Assembly (NCBI GenBank): GCA_016929525.1
Contig: JAFGIP010000114.1
Coordinates: forward strand, 62,001-126,000
Direction of reading: 5' to 3'
DNA from: Bacteroidales bacterium
GTDB lineage: Bacteria; Bacteroidota; Bacteroidia; Bacteroidales; UBA10428
DNA length: 64,000 bases
The position numbers were made by a program, and so were the translations under genes. The notes under the pieces are model-generated. The model was not told where the DNA came from, did no database searches, and saw only the letters and a program-made list of their open reading frames with translations. Every line of letters begins with the position of its first letter. Positions within the stretch are counted from its first letter, which is position 1. This document shows positions 37,073 through 48,085 of this stretch, piece by piece.

Positions 37073-37876
37073 ATGCGACACAGAAAGAGTTTTAATCACC
37101 TTGGAAGAACAGCCAGTCACAGAAAGGCAATGTTGGCAAATATGGCTTCGTCGCTTATTATTCATAAGCGAATTGAAACCACTACTGCTAAAGCTAAAGC
37201 GCTAAGAATGTACGTAGAACCACTAATAACCAAATCGAAAGAAGATTCTACACACTCGCGCAGGGTAGTTTTTAGCTATCTTCAAAATAAAGAGGCTGTA
37301 ACAGAATTATTCAGAGATGTATCTCCTAAAATTATTGACAGGCAAGGTGGATATACCAGGATATTAAAAACAGGTACCAGACTTGGCGATAATGCCGATA
37401 TGTGTATAATAGAACTTGTAGATTACAACGAAAACCTGCTGAAAGTAAAAGCAGATTCCCAGGAAAAAGCAGGACGCCGCAGAAGAAGAGGTGGAAAGAA
37501 AAAAGCTGAAGGTGTAACTGAACAAGTAATTCCACAGGCAGAAACTGAAGCTGAGACCGGAACTGAAACCACAGAAGAAATACAAACAGAAGAAGCCGTT
37601 GCATCTGAAGCAAAGTCTGTTGACACTGAAGAGGTACCACAGGAAGATGTGGAATCAGAAGAAGAACCTGTGAAGGAAGTTACAGAAGAAATTGAAGCCA
37701 TTGAAGAAGTTCCTGAAGAAAAGGTTGAAATGCCCGAAGTTGAATTGAAAGTACAGGAAGAAGCCAAAACTGAAGAAACAGAAGTTGAAGAAAAGGCAGA
37801 AGATAAAGTTGATGAGGTGAAAGCACAAGAGGAAGGGCAGGATAAGGAACAAAAAAGTTCAGAAGATAAAGAATAA
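37073..37876 (+). CDS. rplQ: 50S ribosomal protein L17 with long acidic C-terminal extension
   Basis: Residues 1-125 are a normal L17 ([70 protein letters not shown]). A basic stretch ([11 protein letters not shown], ~133-146) follows, then about 120 residues rich in Glu, Val and Thr with few other residues (for example [18 protein letters not shown]). The total of 267 residues is far above the bacterial L17 core of about 120-130. The frame is open throughout and ends cleanly, so this is not an obvious fusion by error. It is the last gene of the superoperon. Confidence 0.96.
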   Translation: MRHRKSFNHLGRTASHRKAMLANMASSLIIHKRIETTTAKAKALRMYVEPLITKSKEDSTHSRRVVFSYLQNKEAVTELFRDVSPKIIDRQGGYTRILKTGTRLGDNADMCIIELVDYNENLLKVKADSQEKAGRRRRRGGKKKAEGVTEQVIPQAETEAETGTETTEEIQTEEAVASEAKSVDTEEVPQEDVESEEEPVKEVTEEIEAIEEVPEEKVEMPEVELKVQEEAKTEETEVEEKAEDKVDEVKAQEEGQDKEQKSSEDKE

Positions 37877-37911
37877 TAGCAGTTTTGTTAATTAACTTTA
37901 TGGCATAGAGT

Positions 37912-37947
37912 AGGGATGGAAGCCTCGCAGGCATCAGTCCCTTTTTT
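37912..37947 (+). terminator. Candidate terminator closing the ribosomal superoperon
   Basis: AGGGA pairs with TCCCT around an inner hairpin GCCT-CGC-AGGC and is followed by six T residues. It lies 35 bp after the rplQ stop and before eno. Confidence 0.55.
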
Positions 37948-37961
37948 AATGAAATTTATGA

Positions 37962-39278
<1,317 letters not shown>

Positions 39279-39305
39279 TATTACAGTTCTACTCTAGTAT
39301 ATATA

Positions 39306-39338
39306 AAACCGATTCCAATCAATGGGATCGGTTTTTTT
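39306..39338 (+). terminator. Strong Rho-independent terminator after eno
   Basis: AAACCGATTCC and GGGATCGGTTT form an 11-bp stem (one G-T pair) with a 7-nt loop, followed by a T-run. The rest of the 261-bp gap to the next gene is AT-rich with no gene seen. Confidence 0.85.
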
Positions 39339-39539
39339 AGCATTTATTGCTTGTTTATCTGATATTTAATTAAGTTTCATTAAAATCATTATTTTTGAAT
39401 CGGGTCTGTTAATACATAATTTGTGGAATAGACCCTTACTTTCGGAAAAACAAATCAGGATCAGACTGGCGGGATATTATCGTAAACGCCAGTGGTGTAT
39501 GTTTTATTAATTAAAGAATACTTAATTACAATTAGAATT

Positions 39540-41309
39540 ATGAAAGGAATTATTACAGGCGTTGCATTGATTTGTATTTCTTTTACGGTATTCCCGCAAA
39601 CCAAAAGTACCAAGAAAGGTATTGCTTATGGATATCATTATGAAGAAGATTTTGAAGCAATTCAGTCAGGAATTTCATGGTGGTACAACTGGTATGTTAC
39701 TCCTGATGCCGAAGTAGCTGATGTATTTGAAAGCTATGATATTGATTTTGTACCTATGATTTGGAACGGTTACGCCGATACTGCTGCGCTAAGAGATTTT
39801 CTTGAGGTGCACCCAGGTGTTAAGTACATTCTTGGATTTAATGAACCTAATTTTACAGCTCAGGCTAATATGACTCCTGCTCAGGCTGCTGAAAAATGGC
39901 CTGTGATTGAAGCTCTGGCCGATGATTTCGATTTGGAAATTGTTGGACCTGCTCTTAATTATTGTGGGGGCTGTGTTGATATTCCCGGTACTGATGAAGA
40001 CAGTGATCCGATTGTATATCTCGATGCATTCTTTGATGCATGCCCTGATTGCAGGGTTGATCATCTGGCTGTTCACTGGTATGCCTGTGATGCAGGTTCT
40101 TTAAGCTGGTTTGTGGGGTTATTTAAAAAGTACAATAAACCTATCTGGGTTACCGAATTTGCATGTTGGGAAAACAATCCAACTCTCGAAGATCAGAAAG
40201 GCTATTTATTTGGGGCACTTGATTACCTGGAATCGGACACAAGCGTATTTCGTTACTCATGGTTTACAGGTGACAGAACAGGTGGTCCGCCATATATTGA
40301 CATTTACGGTCCGGATCCTGGTGAACTTACTGAACTGGGCGAATTATATGTGAATTTCAATCCCGTTCACGATACTAATATTTACACGCCAATACCGGCA
40401 AGAATTGAGGCAGAGAATTACTCACTGATGTACGATATTGCACTGGAGGGTACTCAGGATTTCGATGGGTCTGCAAATGTTGGCTGGATCGATGCAGGTG
40501 ACTGGCTGCAATTTAATATCGATGTACCTGAAGATAATGACTATTATATTTATTTGAGATTAGCAAGTGTTTCATCTACAACAGTTGAAATTCGTGAGGA
40601 GGATATGGTTCTGGCAACTTACAATATACCAGGTTCAGGTGGTTATCAAAAATGGGAAACATATGTACAACAGGTTCATCTGACTGCCGGATATCATAAG
40701 ATTAAAGTCTATGCTGTACAAGCCAATTTTAATATAAACTGGATAACTTTTACTATCGAGGAAGATACAGCTCCTACCGTTTTTGCAGGAGAGGACTTTG
40801 AATTAACGTTATCTGAAGAAGATAACCAGTTTATCCTTGTATGCACAAGCAACGACGCAGACGGAGACAGCTTGCGCATTAGATGGTCGAAGGTTGGCGG
40901 TCCTGCTGCATATACTTTAGATCAGGCTGATAACGATACGGCTGTTGTTACCATATCTGCCGATGGAGCCTATTTGTTTAAAGCAGAAGTTTCGGATAGT
41001 ATTTATGTGGCTTCAGATAATGTAAGATTTACAGTTTCGGGTTTTACTTCACTGAATTCATTAAACGTTATTGACATGCATTTGTTCCCAAACCCGGTCA
41101 GTGATAATTTATACATTGAAAGCGATAATGTTTTTTTATCTGCCGTTATAACAATATGCGATTTTACAGGAAAAGAATTGATTTCGCAAAATGTACAACC
41201 TGGAAAGAAATTGACTGAAATTGATTGCAGCAGGTTAAGCCCGGGTATATATATGGTTAAGATTGTAAATCAAAACAAAAGCAGAATTTACGGCATAGTA
41301 AAACAGTGA
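39540..41309 (+). CDS. Secreted GH128-like glucanase with CBM6 and type IX secretion tail
   Basis: The track ORF starts at a GTG. The ATG at 39540 gives a proper signal peptide (ITGVALICISFTVFPQ) and 589 residues. Residues ~25-275 match the glycosyl-hydrolase catalytic-core family (GH128; members cleave beta-1,3-glucan), with likely catalytic Glu near 102 in GFNEPN and Glu near 206 in WVTEFACW. A CBM6 module (RIEAENYS...VGWIDAGDWLQFNIDVP) spans ~280-415, then a PKD-like beta domain (~420-505). The C-terminal ~75 residues (LFPNPVSDNLYIES...LSPGIYMVKI) are a type A T9SS sorting domain, so the enzyme is probably secreted or surface-bound. The exact glucan substrate is inferred. Confidence 0.88.
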   Translation: MKGIITGVALICISFTVFPQTKSTKKGIAYGYHYEEDFEAIQSGISWWYNWYVTPDAEVADVFESYDIDFVPMIWNGYADTAALRDFLEVHPGVKYILGFNEPNFTAQANMTPAQAAEKWPVIEALADDFDLEIVGPALNYCGGCVDIPGTDEDSDPIVYLDAFFDACPDCRVDHLAVHWYACDAGSLSWFVGLFKKYNKPIWVTEFACWENNPTLEDQKGYLFGALDYLESDTSVFRYSWFTGDRTGGPPYIDIYGPDPGELTELGELYVNFNPVHDTNIYTPIPARIEAENYSLMYDIALEGTQDFDGSANVGWIDAGDWLQFNIDVPEDNDYYIYLRLASVSSTTVEIREEDMVLATYNIPGSGGYQKWETYVQQVHLTAGYHKIKVYAVQANFNINWITFTIEEDTAPTVFAGEDFELTLSEEDNQFILVCTSNDADGDSLRIRWSKVGGPAAYTLDQADNDTAVVTISADGAYLFKAEVSDSIYVASDNVRFTVSGFTSLNSLNVIDMHLFPNPVSDNLYIESDNVFLSAVITICDFTGKELISQNVQPGKKLTEIDCSRLSPGIYMVKIVNQNKSRIYGIVKQ

Positions 41310-41464
41310 CTGGTCTTATTGCATAAATAATAGCGATTAAATTTAATTATAGGTTAGATTTACTGTAACACAGTTTTAAACTGAAATTTTAAAATCTCCT
41401 GCTTTTAAATAAACAACAAAGTTAAAAACGGGTTATATAATTAACATTTACTTATTAATGGGTT

Positions 41465-42790
41465 ATGTCAGGATTAAAAGATAAACTTGCTGAAAAGATT
41501 GAATTGTGGAGACCTAGAATAAAAAGTCTTGTTGAGGATTATGGAGATATAGTTATTGATAAGGTAACCGTAAGTCAGGTGATTGGAGGAATGCGTGGAA
41601 TAAAAAGCCTGATTACCGATATTTCATATCTCGACCCTAAAGAAGGTATTCGTTACAGAGGTTATACTTTACAGGAAGTATTCAGGAAACTTCCTAAACC
41701 CGGTGGTGCCGAAATACCTTACGTTGAAGGGTTGGTATATTTGTTACTTACAGGAGATATTCCAAATGATGAGGAAGTCGCGGATGTATTTGACGAGTTT
41801 AAAAAAAGAAGAATTCTTCCGCGTTATGTCTGTGAGGTTATTGATGCATTCCCTGCAAAGAGCCATCCGATGGTGATATTCTCAACAGCGATTCTTACAA
41901 TGGCCAGGGAATCATTCTTTAACAGAAAATATAATGCAGGTATCCCAAAGAATGACTTCTGGGAACCTACATATGAAGATGCTTTGAACCTTTTGGCAAA
42001 ACTACCCTCAATAGCAGCATATATTTATACCAAACTATACCGGAAAGGACAGAAACCTGTTCCGTCCAGCCCCGATATGGATTTCGGAGGGAACTTCGCT
42101 TATATGATGGGTATCGATAAACCCTATGATGATGTTTCAAGGTTACACTTTATTATTCATGCCGACCACGAAAGTGGCAATGTTAGCGCACACACCGGAC
42201 ATTTGGTGGCAAGTTCCCTGTCTGATATTTATCTTTCGATATCTGCAACGATAAATGCACTTGCCGGACCTTTACACGGACTGGCTAATCAGGAAGTACT
42301 CAGGTGGCTTCATGAGCTTAGAGAAAAAATGGGAAATGAAATGCCTACCGATGATGAAATGAAACAGTTTGTCTGGGATACGCTGAATTCAGGACAGGTG
42401 ATTCCGGGATTTGGTCATGCAGTGCTTCGAAAAACCGATCCCAGATATACCGTACAACGGGAATTTAGTCTGAAGCACCTTTCTGAAGATCCGATTTTTA
42501 AATATGTCGATAAATTATACAAAATTGTACCCCCGATATTGAAAGAACATGGTAAGGCAAAAAACCCCTGGCCTAATGTCGATGCGCAGTCGGGAGTTAT
42601 CCAGTGGCATTACGGGGTCAAGGAATATGAATTCTATACAGTATTATTTGGTATTGGCAGATCTATTGGCGTTACAGCTAACATAATCTGGGACAGGGCA
42701 CTCGGATATCCTTTGGAACGCCCTAAGTCGTTAACAACTTCTATGCTTGAACAGATGGTAAGTACTATTAATAGTCCGGAAAACAAATGA
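41465..42790 (+). CDS. gltA: Citrate synthase, eukaryote-like type
   Basis: This enzyme condenses acetyl-CoA and oxaloacetate to citrate, the entry step of the TCA cycle. The 441-residue protein resembles the mitochondrial-type family rather than the E. coli type: MRGIKSLITDISYLDPKEGIRYRG at the N-terminus. Catalytic residues are visible in ADHESGNVSAHT, LAGPLHGLANQEVLRW and IPGFGHAVLRKTDPRY. It appears monocistronic. The 155-bp upstream gap is AT-rich and holds no clear consensus promoter. Confidence 0.95.
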   Translation: MSGLKDKLAEKIELWRPRIKSLVEDYGDIVIDKVTVSQVIGGMRGIKSLITDISYLDPKEGIRYRGYTLQEVFRKLPKPGGAEIPYVEGLVYLLLTGDIPNDEEVADVFDEFKKRRILPRYVCEVIDAFPAKSHPMVIFSTAILTMARESFFNRKYNAGIPKNDFWEPTYEDALNLLAKLPSIAAYIYTKLYRKGQKPVPSSPDMDFGGNFAYMMGIDKPYDDVSRLHFIIHADHESGNVSAHTGHLVASSLSDIYLSISATINALAGPLHGLANQEVLRWLHELREKMGNEMPTDDEMKQFVWDTLNSGQVIPGFGHAVLRKTDPRYTVQREFSLKHLSEDPIFKYVDKLYKIVPPILKEHGKAKNPWPNVDAQSGVIQWHYGVKEYEFYTVLFGIGRSIGVTANIIWDRALGYPLERPKSLTTSMLEQMVSTINSPENK

Positions 42791-42828
42791 TTTAATTCCG
42801 GGAAATCATCTTAATCTTCTCACTATCA

Positions 42829-42859
42829 TTGTTTCTTATTTATTAGTTGACTAATTTTA
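42829..42859 (+). promoter_or_regulatory. Candidate promoter for the propeller/SpoIIE gene
   Basis: TTG (42829-42831) and TAATTTTA (42852-42859) are 20 bp apart, one mismatch from the Bacteroidota consensus, and the box ends 27 bp before the ATG. Confidence 0.5.
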
Positions 42860-42886
42860 GTAAGCATAGCTCACATAAGTCAGTTT

Positions 42887-45800
42887 ATGATTAGAGTATA
42901 CTTACTTTTTATTTTACTGTCGGTTCTCCGGATTACTTGGTCGCAGACATATTCCCCGGTTGACAGATTCTCGGTTGAGAGTGGATTGTCACATTCACAT
43001 ATTACATGTCTGTTCATAGATAGCAGGGGGTTTTTATGGATTGGCACACCCGACGGACTTAATCGTTATGATGGTTATTCTTTTATTAAGTATCAGACAA
43101 GGATTGGAGATCAGACTTCAATAACCAACGATTATATTCTGGATATTACCGAAGATGCCGATGGTAATTTATGGATTGCTACAGCAACTGGAGTTTCAAA
43201 ATTTGATATTACGGGTAACAGCTTTCAGTCTTTTACATTGAAAAGAAGTATTGACGAAGATGGTATTCCTGTCGTTATTACAGATATAGAAATAGATACC
43301 ATTAATAATTCAGTCTATTTACTTGGTAATGGATTAATTGCCCAAATGGATCTGTCAACCTATGCTGTAAAAAGGTTTCCAGTTGAAAGATTCTATAAGC
43401 TTTCTCAAAGAAATGAATTCAATGCCGTTAAATATGATAATTATACCAACAGCATTTTATTTATTACAAAAAGACAAATAATTGAGTTTAATATCTCAAA
43501 TGATTCTGCATCGATAAGATTTGATATTGATAAATTCACCGGGAATAATATGGAACTAGTTAAGGATGTTGCCTGTGGATATAATGGTTCGCTGGGCATA
43601 TTAACCACTGAATATTTAATCTCTTTAAGCGGTAATGATTCTGGAGAAAATAATCATTTTAAACAAAAACTTGCCACCGATTCAGGAATTAAATTAATAT
43701 ATGATGGATTAACAAAATGCTATCATGTAATTCAGACAAGCAGCATATATGTTTATAATGCTATCAATCTGAAACAGATAAACACTTTTAATTTTACGCT
43801 GCCAAAAGAATACCAGCCAAATATTTCCACATATTGCAGAAGCAGATCAGGGGTATTATGGGTCGGAACTTTTCAGGGATTGTATAAGTTTAATTTGCAT
43901 AAAAACTCATTTAAGACAATTGTGCCGGCCGCATACACTAAAAGTAACAAACCCGTCAGAATAAGTGATGCTATTCTTGACGAAAATAGAATGATTTGGG
44001 CAGGAGAACGGACAGGGGAACTTACAATTTTAAAATTTGAAACAGGCTCTTCGATGATGGTTCCTTTTAAGCAGATTAATCTTAATACCAGGATCAACAA
44101 AATTAATAAGAGTTTCAGGGGTGACATTTTTATTGCAACGGGTAATGGTGTTATTCTTTATAGTTATAACAGAAATTCATTGAATTATAGCAGTAATACA
44201 AAGAAATATCTTACAGGAGAAGAGATATATGCTGTTTATCCTGAAAAGAATGATACGGTTTGGATCGCGGGAGAAAGTGGATTCTATTTGTTTAGACCGG
44301 AAGAAAACGAGATCGAATTACTTAAAGGATCGGCAGACATATATTCCGGTAACAGGGTCATTGAAATACAAGGAACCAGCAAGCATATTTTTCTTGTTTA
44401 CAATAATAGCATCGTTGAAATAGACAGACAAAGTCTTGAAACCAGATTTATTAACGCTCAAAGAGATGGTAAAATCTTAACTTTCATTCATACTGTTTTA
44501 CCTGTAAACGAAAAGGAACTTTTAGTTGGTACTTCAAACGGAGTGTTTAGTTATCGACCTTTAATTGGGGAGCTTAGTTTACTTGATCTTGGATTAAAAA
44601 GGAGTAATTATCATATCCATGCTTTGCATATCGACCCTAAAGGGACGCTTTGGGTATCGACTAATAAGGGACTCCTGTCTGTCGATAAATCAAAATATGG
44701 TATAAAGCAGTTTGATAAAAACGATGGATTAGCACTACAGGTATTTGCAGATCGCCTGGTATCAAGCGATAGAAGTGGTAATATACTGTTTGGAGGGATT
44801 GACCGGCTTATTGTCTTTAATCCGGATTCTTTAATTAAAAATAACGTGGCACCTAATATTGAGTTTACTCAGGTTGTTCTGAATGGTAAGAACAGAAAAT
44901 TGACTATTAACTTAGTAGGAGTTGATACACTTGAAATCGAACCGGATATAAAATATTTCAGGATTAATTTTTCTGCATTGGATTTTTGGGCACCGGAAAA
45001 GAATAATTACAAATATTCCCTTGTACGATTAAAGCGTGATAGATATTGGAATTCACTCGATAATCAAAACTATATTCTTTTATCAGGTTTAAGAGCGGGT
45101 TATTATATCCTTGAAATTAAAGGAGCTAATAACGAAGGGGTTTGGAATCATAATTCACGCAAACTGATTATTCATGTTTATGCTCCATTTTGGCAGTCAC
45201 ATCTGGCATTTGTTATTTATAGTATTTTATTTATCCTTTTGTTTTATCTGTCAGTTTATTTCCGCACAAAACATTTACATAAACAAAACAGGGAATATCG
45301 TGAGAGAGAACAAATATCTAAAAAAATAGAACAGCAGAAAGAAGAGTTATCCGTTAAGAATAAAAATATCACCGATAGTATTAACTATGCGAAACGGATT
45401 CAAATGGCTCTTATGCCCTCACAAAAACTGTTTAAGAAATTGTTCCCCGACTCGTTTATTTTACATCTTCCTAAAGACATTGTCAGTGGTGATTTCTACT
45501 GGGTAAACGAAGTTGACGAAAGGAAATATTTTGCAGCAGTGGATTGCACAGGACATGGTGTACCGGGAGCATTTATGTCAATTATAGGTTTTGAATTGTT
45601 CAGAAGAATAACTGAAACAGAAAAGAAAAAGCAACCCGCAGAAATTCTTAACAGCTTAAACCGGGAATTTGAATTAATTTTTCGTGATGTTGAAAATATT
45701 ACACTGCGTGATGGGATGGATGTTGCATTTTGTGCAATTGATAAAAAGATGAAGGTACTTGAATTTGCCGGTGCATTTAATCCGTTATACCTGGTCAGGG

Positions 45801-46147
45801 ATAATAAAATTACTGAAATTAAAGGTGACAGATTTTCCGTGGGTTTAAATACTGATTCGGAGAATGATCAGGAATTAATGTTTCAGGATCATGTTATTCC
45901 ACTTGATGATGGAGATATTATATATATTTTCACTGATGGTTTTGCTGATCAGTTTGGAGGCCCGGATGAGAAGAAATATAAATATCGACGTTTCAGGCAT
46001 TTATTGTTAGCACTTCATGAATTACCAATGGAACGCCAGGTTGAATTTCTCAGAAGGAGTATACTCGATTGGAAAGGAGATATGGATCAGGTTGACGATA
46101 TACTGGTAATAGGAGTTAGGGTATCTAATGATGATAAAATTAAATAA
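42887..46147 (+). CDS. Beta-propeller sensor with SpoIIE-type PP2C phosphatase output
   Basis: This 1086-residue signalling protein has a signal peptide (ending TWSQ) and then about 630 residues of two-component-regulator propeller repeats (for example SRGFLWIGTPDGLNRYDG, DGNLWIATATGVSKFD, KGTLWVSTNKGLLSVD). A Y_Y_Y-type beta domain (~656-768) is followed by one membrane helix (~773-792), a coiled coil (~795-835), and a cytoplasmic SpoIIE/PP2C domain (~843-1080). Phosphatase metal-site motifs look intact: SGDFYW, DCTGHGVPGAFMS, IFTDGFADQFGG and QVDDILVIG. The propeller is periplasmic and probably senses a ligand. A likely output is dephosphorylation of a Ser/Thr-phosphorylated anti-sigma antagonist, but no such partner lies here. 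Confidence 0.9.
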   Translation: MIRVYLLFILLSVLRITWSQTYSPVDRFSVESGLSHSHITCLFIDSRGFLWIGTPDGLNRYDGYSFIKYQTRIGDQTSITNDYILDITEDADGNLWIATATGVSKFDITGNSFQSFTLKRSIDEDGIPVVITDIEIDTINNSVYLLGNGLIAQMDLSTYAVKRFPVERFYKLSQRNEFNAVKYDNYTNSILFITKRQIIEFNISNDSASIRFDIDKFTGNNMELVKDVACGYNGSLGILTTEYLISLSGNDSGENNHFKQKLATDSGIKLIYDGLTKCYHVIQTSSIYVYNAINLKQINTFNFTLPKEYQPNISTYCRSRSGVLWVGTFQGLYKFNLHKNSFKTIVPAAYTKSNKPVRISDAILDENRMIWAGERTGELTILKFETGSSMMVPFKQINLNTRINKINKSFRGDIFIATGNGVILYSYNRNSLNYSSNTKKYLTGEEIYAVYPEKNDTVWIAGESGFYLFRPEENEIELLKGSADIYSGNRVIEIQGTSKHIFLVYNNSIVEIDRQSLETRFINAQRDGKILTFIHTVLPVNEKELLVGTSNGVFSYRPLIGELSLLDLGLKRSNYHIHALHIDPKGTLWVSTNKGLLSVDKSKYGIKQFDKNDGLALQVFADRLVSSDRSGNILFGGIDRLIVFNPDSLIKNNVAPNIEFTQVVLNGKNRKLTINLVGVDTLEIEPDIKYFRINFSALDFWAPEKNNYKYSLVRLKRDRYWNSLDNQNYILLSGLRAGYYILEIKGANNEGVWNHNSRKLIIHVYAPFWQSHLAFVIYSILFILLFYLSVYFRTKHLHKQNREYREREQISKKIEQQKEELSVKNKNITDSINYAKRIQMALMPSQKLFKKLFPDSFILHLPKDIVSGDFYWVNEVDERKYFAAVDCTGHGVPGAFMSIIGFELFRRITETEKKKQPAEILNSLNREFELIFRDVENITLRDGMDVAFCAIDKKMKVLEFAGAFNPLYLVRDNKITEIKGDRFSVGLNTDSENDQELMFQDHVIPLDDGDIIYIFTDGFADQFGGPDEKKYKYRRFRHLLLALHELPMERQVEFLRRSILDWKGDMDQVDDILVIGVRVSNDDKIK

Positions 46148-46153
46148 TAAGGA

Positions 46154-47905
46154 TCAGGAAGCATCCTGATTTGCAAGCAGATTTCTCATTTTCTGTAAGA
46201 GAATTTCAACCTGGAATGGTTTTGAAATATATTCATTCATTCCGGCGGCGAGGCACGCTTCTTTGTCTCCGGAAAGTGCATTTGCGGTAATAGCAATTAT
46301 TGGGGTATGTGTATTTGTACTGGCTTCAAGTTCGCGGATTTTTTTTGTTGCAAGTATACCATTCATCACAGGCATCTGAATGTCCATCAGGATCAAATCA
46401 TACTTGGTAGTGCCAAATTTATCCAATGCTTCTTTTCCATTGCTTGCAACTTCTATGTTCTTCACCTTATTTTTTAAACTGAGTATTACAATTTTCTGGT
46501 TAATTGAATTATCCTCAACAAGAAGTACATTAGCATCTTCAAGGCTTATAGCCTGTTCATGTTTTAATATTTCTTTTTTAGTTAATTTTTCCTCTTCTTT
46601 AACAATGGTCAGTTTTTTGTCATTCTTCAATATGAGATATAGATGAATTTTTGTTGCTTTGACAATGCTGTTAAGATTGAATTCACCATTATAAAGTTTA
46701 ACTATTTTTTGTGCTATGCTGAGATCAAGGTAATTTCTTTGTAGTTCTCCTTTTGAAAAAATCGGCTTTGCAGGAGCAACAAAATAATTGTTTCTGTCGT
46801 CTTTTTTCACCTCAACATATGGGAATGATATCTCAATATCCAGCTTACTTTTATCATCTTCATTTATTTTCAGAATTTTCGCATTAATATCGATTTTTGT
46901 TTTTTTGTCAGAATTGAGTTTAACGATATTCTCAATCAGTGAAAGAAATAACTGTTTAATTCTTACAGGATGCCCCCTGAACTGTATTTTGGAAGAATCT
47001 ATGTTAAAATTGATCTCAAGCTTTTCTTTATGTTGGTTTTTAAAGAGCTTTAAAGTATTTTCAATAGTAGACTGAATATTAAAGCTTACCTCCGTTTGTT
47101 CGCTGTCTTCAATATCAAGCGCAGAAATCTGGACAATATTGTTTACAACATTTACGAGGTTATTGGTTGAAGCAATTATGGTATCGAATAAATCCTGTTG
47201 ATCATCAGGTAATTTTGATCGGTCTACCAAATTTGAAATAAGTGTGATGTTGTTTAAAGGTGTTCTGATCTGGTGTGACAGCTTTGATAAAAAATCATCC
47301 TTTCTTTTACTTTCATCTTTACTTTCTTCTACAGCTTTACTCATTACCTTTTGACTTGATACTTTAAGAAATTCATAGATGTAAATTGTCGTCAGAATAG
47401 CAATATATGCACCTATTATCCTTAAGCTGATACTTAAGCTGTAATCTGGTATAAAGCCGACATACAAACTTAAGATACATATTAATGTAATTAATGCTAG
47501 AAAAATAATAGATATTCTGAACCCTTCATCAATCCCTTTAAGCGCAATGGCAAGAATCGGAAATGGGAAAAGCCAGAGAAATCCGGTATCGTATGCACCT
47601 CCGGTGATCAGACAATAAAGTAGGACAAATGCTGTTGTTATAATTATAATATATGAATATAAACCAATGTTTGTTTTATTACTGAAAATCTGATATACAA
47701 CATAATTTACGGCAGAACTAATACCAAGAACAAGAGCAAGTATGTAGTCTTCATTTATAATTGCCAGAACTCCGAAAAAAAGATAAAAACTAAGAGTAAT
47801 AACAGCAGCAAAATTGACAAGGATTACTTTATTGGCTTTTTCAATTTCGAGTTTTTTAGAAGCCCTGTTTGAAAAATAATTTGCTATGTTTTGAAGTAAT
47901 TCCAT
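46154..47905 (-). CDS. Hybrid histidine-kinase-like protein with degenerate ATPase domain and receiver
   Basis: This 583-residue protein has six to seven N-terminal membrane helices (~27-180), a HisKA dimerisation domain with phospho-acceptor His near 211 (LSHQIRTPLNN), and an HATPase-like domain (~305-425) followed by a receiver (~458-575). The receiver is complete (LLVEDNSINQ, acceptor Asp near 508 in LMDIQMP, ITANA, SKPFQ). In the ATPase domain the N-box Asn survives (LIENIVKLN). The DxGxG box is absent, and the GGTGLGLAI box is replaced by RNYLDLSIAQ. It probably cannot bind ATP normally and may act as a phosphotransfer or scaffold protein. It ends 6 bp from the convergent SpoIIE gene. 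Confidence 0.85.
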   Translation of the reverse strand: MELLQNIANYFSNRASKKLEIEKANKVILVNFAAVITLSFYLFFGVLAIINEDYILALVLGISSAVNYVVYQIFSNKTNIGLYSYIIIITTAFVLLYCLITGGAYDTGFLWLFPFPILAIALKGIDEGFRISIIFLALITLICILSLYVGFIPDYSLSISLRIIGAYIAILTTIYIYEFLKVSSQKVMSKAVEESKDESKRKDDFLSKLSHQIRTPLNNITLISNLVDRSKLPDDQQDLFDTIIASTNNLVNVVNNIVQISALDIEDSEQTEVSFNIQSTIENTLKLFKNQHKEKLEINFNIDSSKIQFRGHPVRIKQLFLSLIENIVKLNSDKKTKIDINAKILKINEDDKSKLDIEISFPYVEVKKDDRNNYFVAPAKPIFSKGELQRNYLDLSIAQKIVKLYNGEFNLNSIVKATKIHLYLILKNDKKLTIVKEEEKLTKKEILKHEQAISLEDANVLLVEDNSINQKIVILSLKNKVKNIEVASNGKEALDKFGTTKYDLILMDIQMPVMNGILATKKIRELEASTNTHTPIIAITANALSGDKEACLAAGMNEYISKPFQVEILLQKMRNLLANQDAS

Positions 47906-48010
47906 TTGTGAGGGTAAGTTTTTTTGCTCTTATATAAATATAAGTAAATTTAGTATAAATCGGAATTTATTGCTGTATTAATGTTACCAACACTTAAGCA
48001 ATATTCATTA

Positions 48011-48041
48011 TTGAGAAAAACCAGGAATGTTTGTATCTTTT
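48011..48041 (+). promoter_or_regulatory. Candidate promoter ahead of the Tyr-rich exported protein
   Basis: TTG (48011-48013) and TATCTTTT (48034-48041) are 20 bp apart. The site lies inside the longer track ORF, which supports the downstream ATG at 48086 as the true start. Confidence 0.45.
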
Positions 48042-48085
48042 TATATATAAACGATAATTTTGTGTACAACTGTGAATATTATACG

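Noticed and set aside
37332-37934. Several minus-strand ORFs opposite rplQ (FFC/LLL/SSS-rich)
   Set aside because: They mirror the repetitive GAA-rich coding of the L17 tail and have no independent support.
47981-48085. Upstream ATG start for the Tyr-rich exported protein
   Set aside because: It would bury the signal peptide 35 residues in, and it precedes a candidate promoter.
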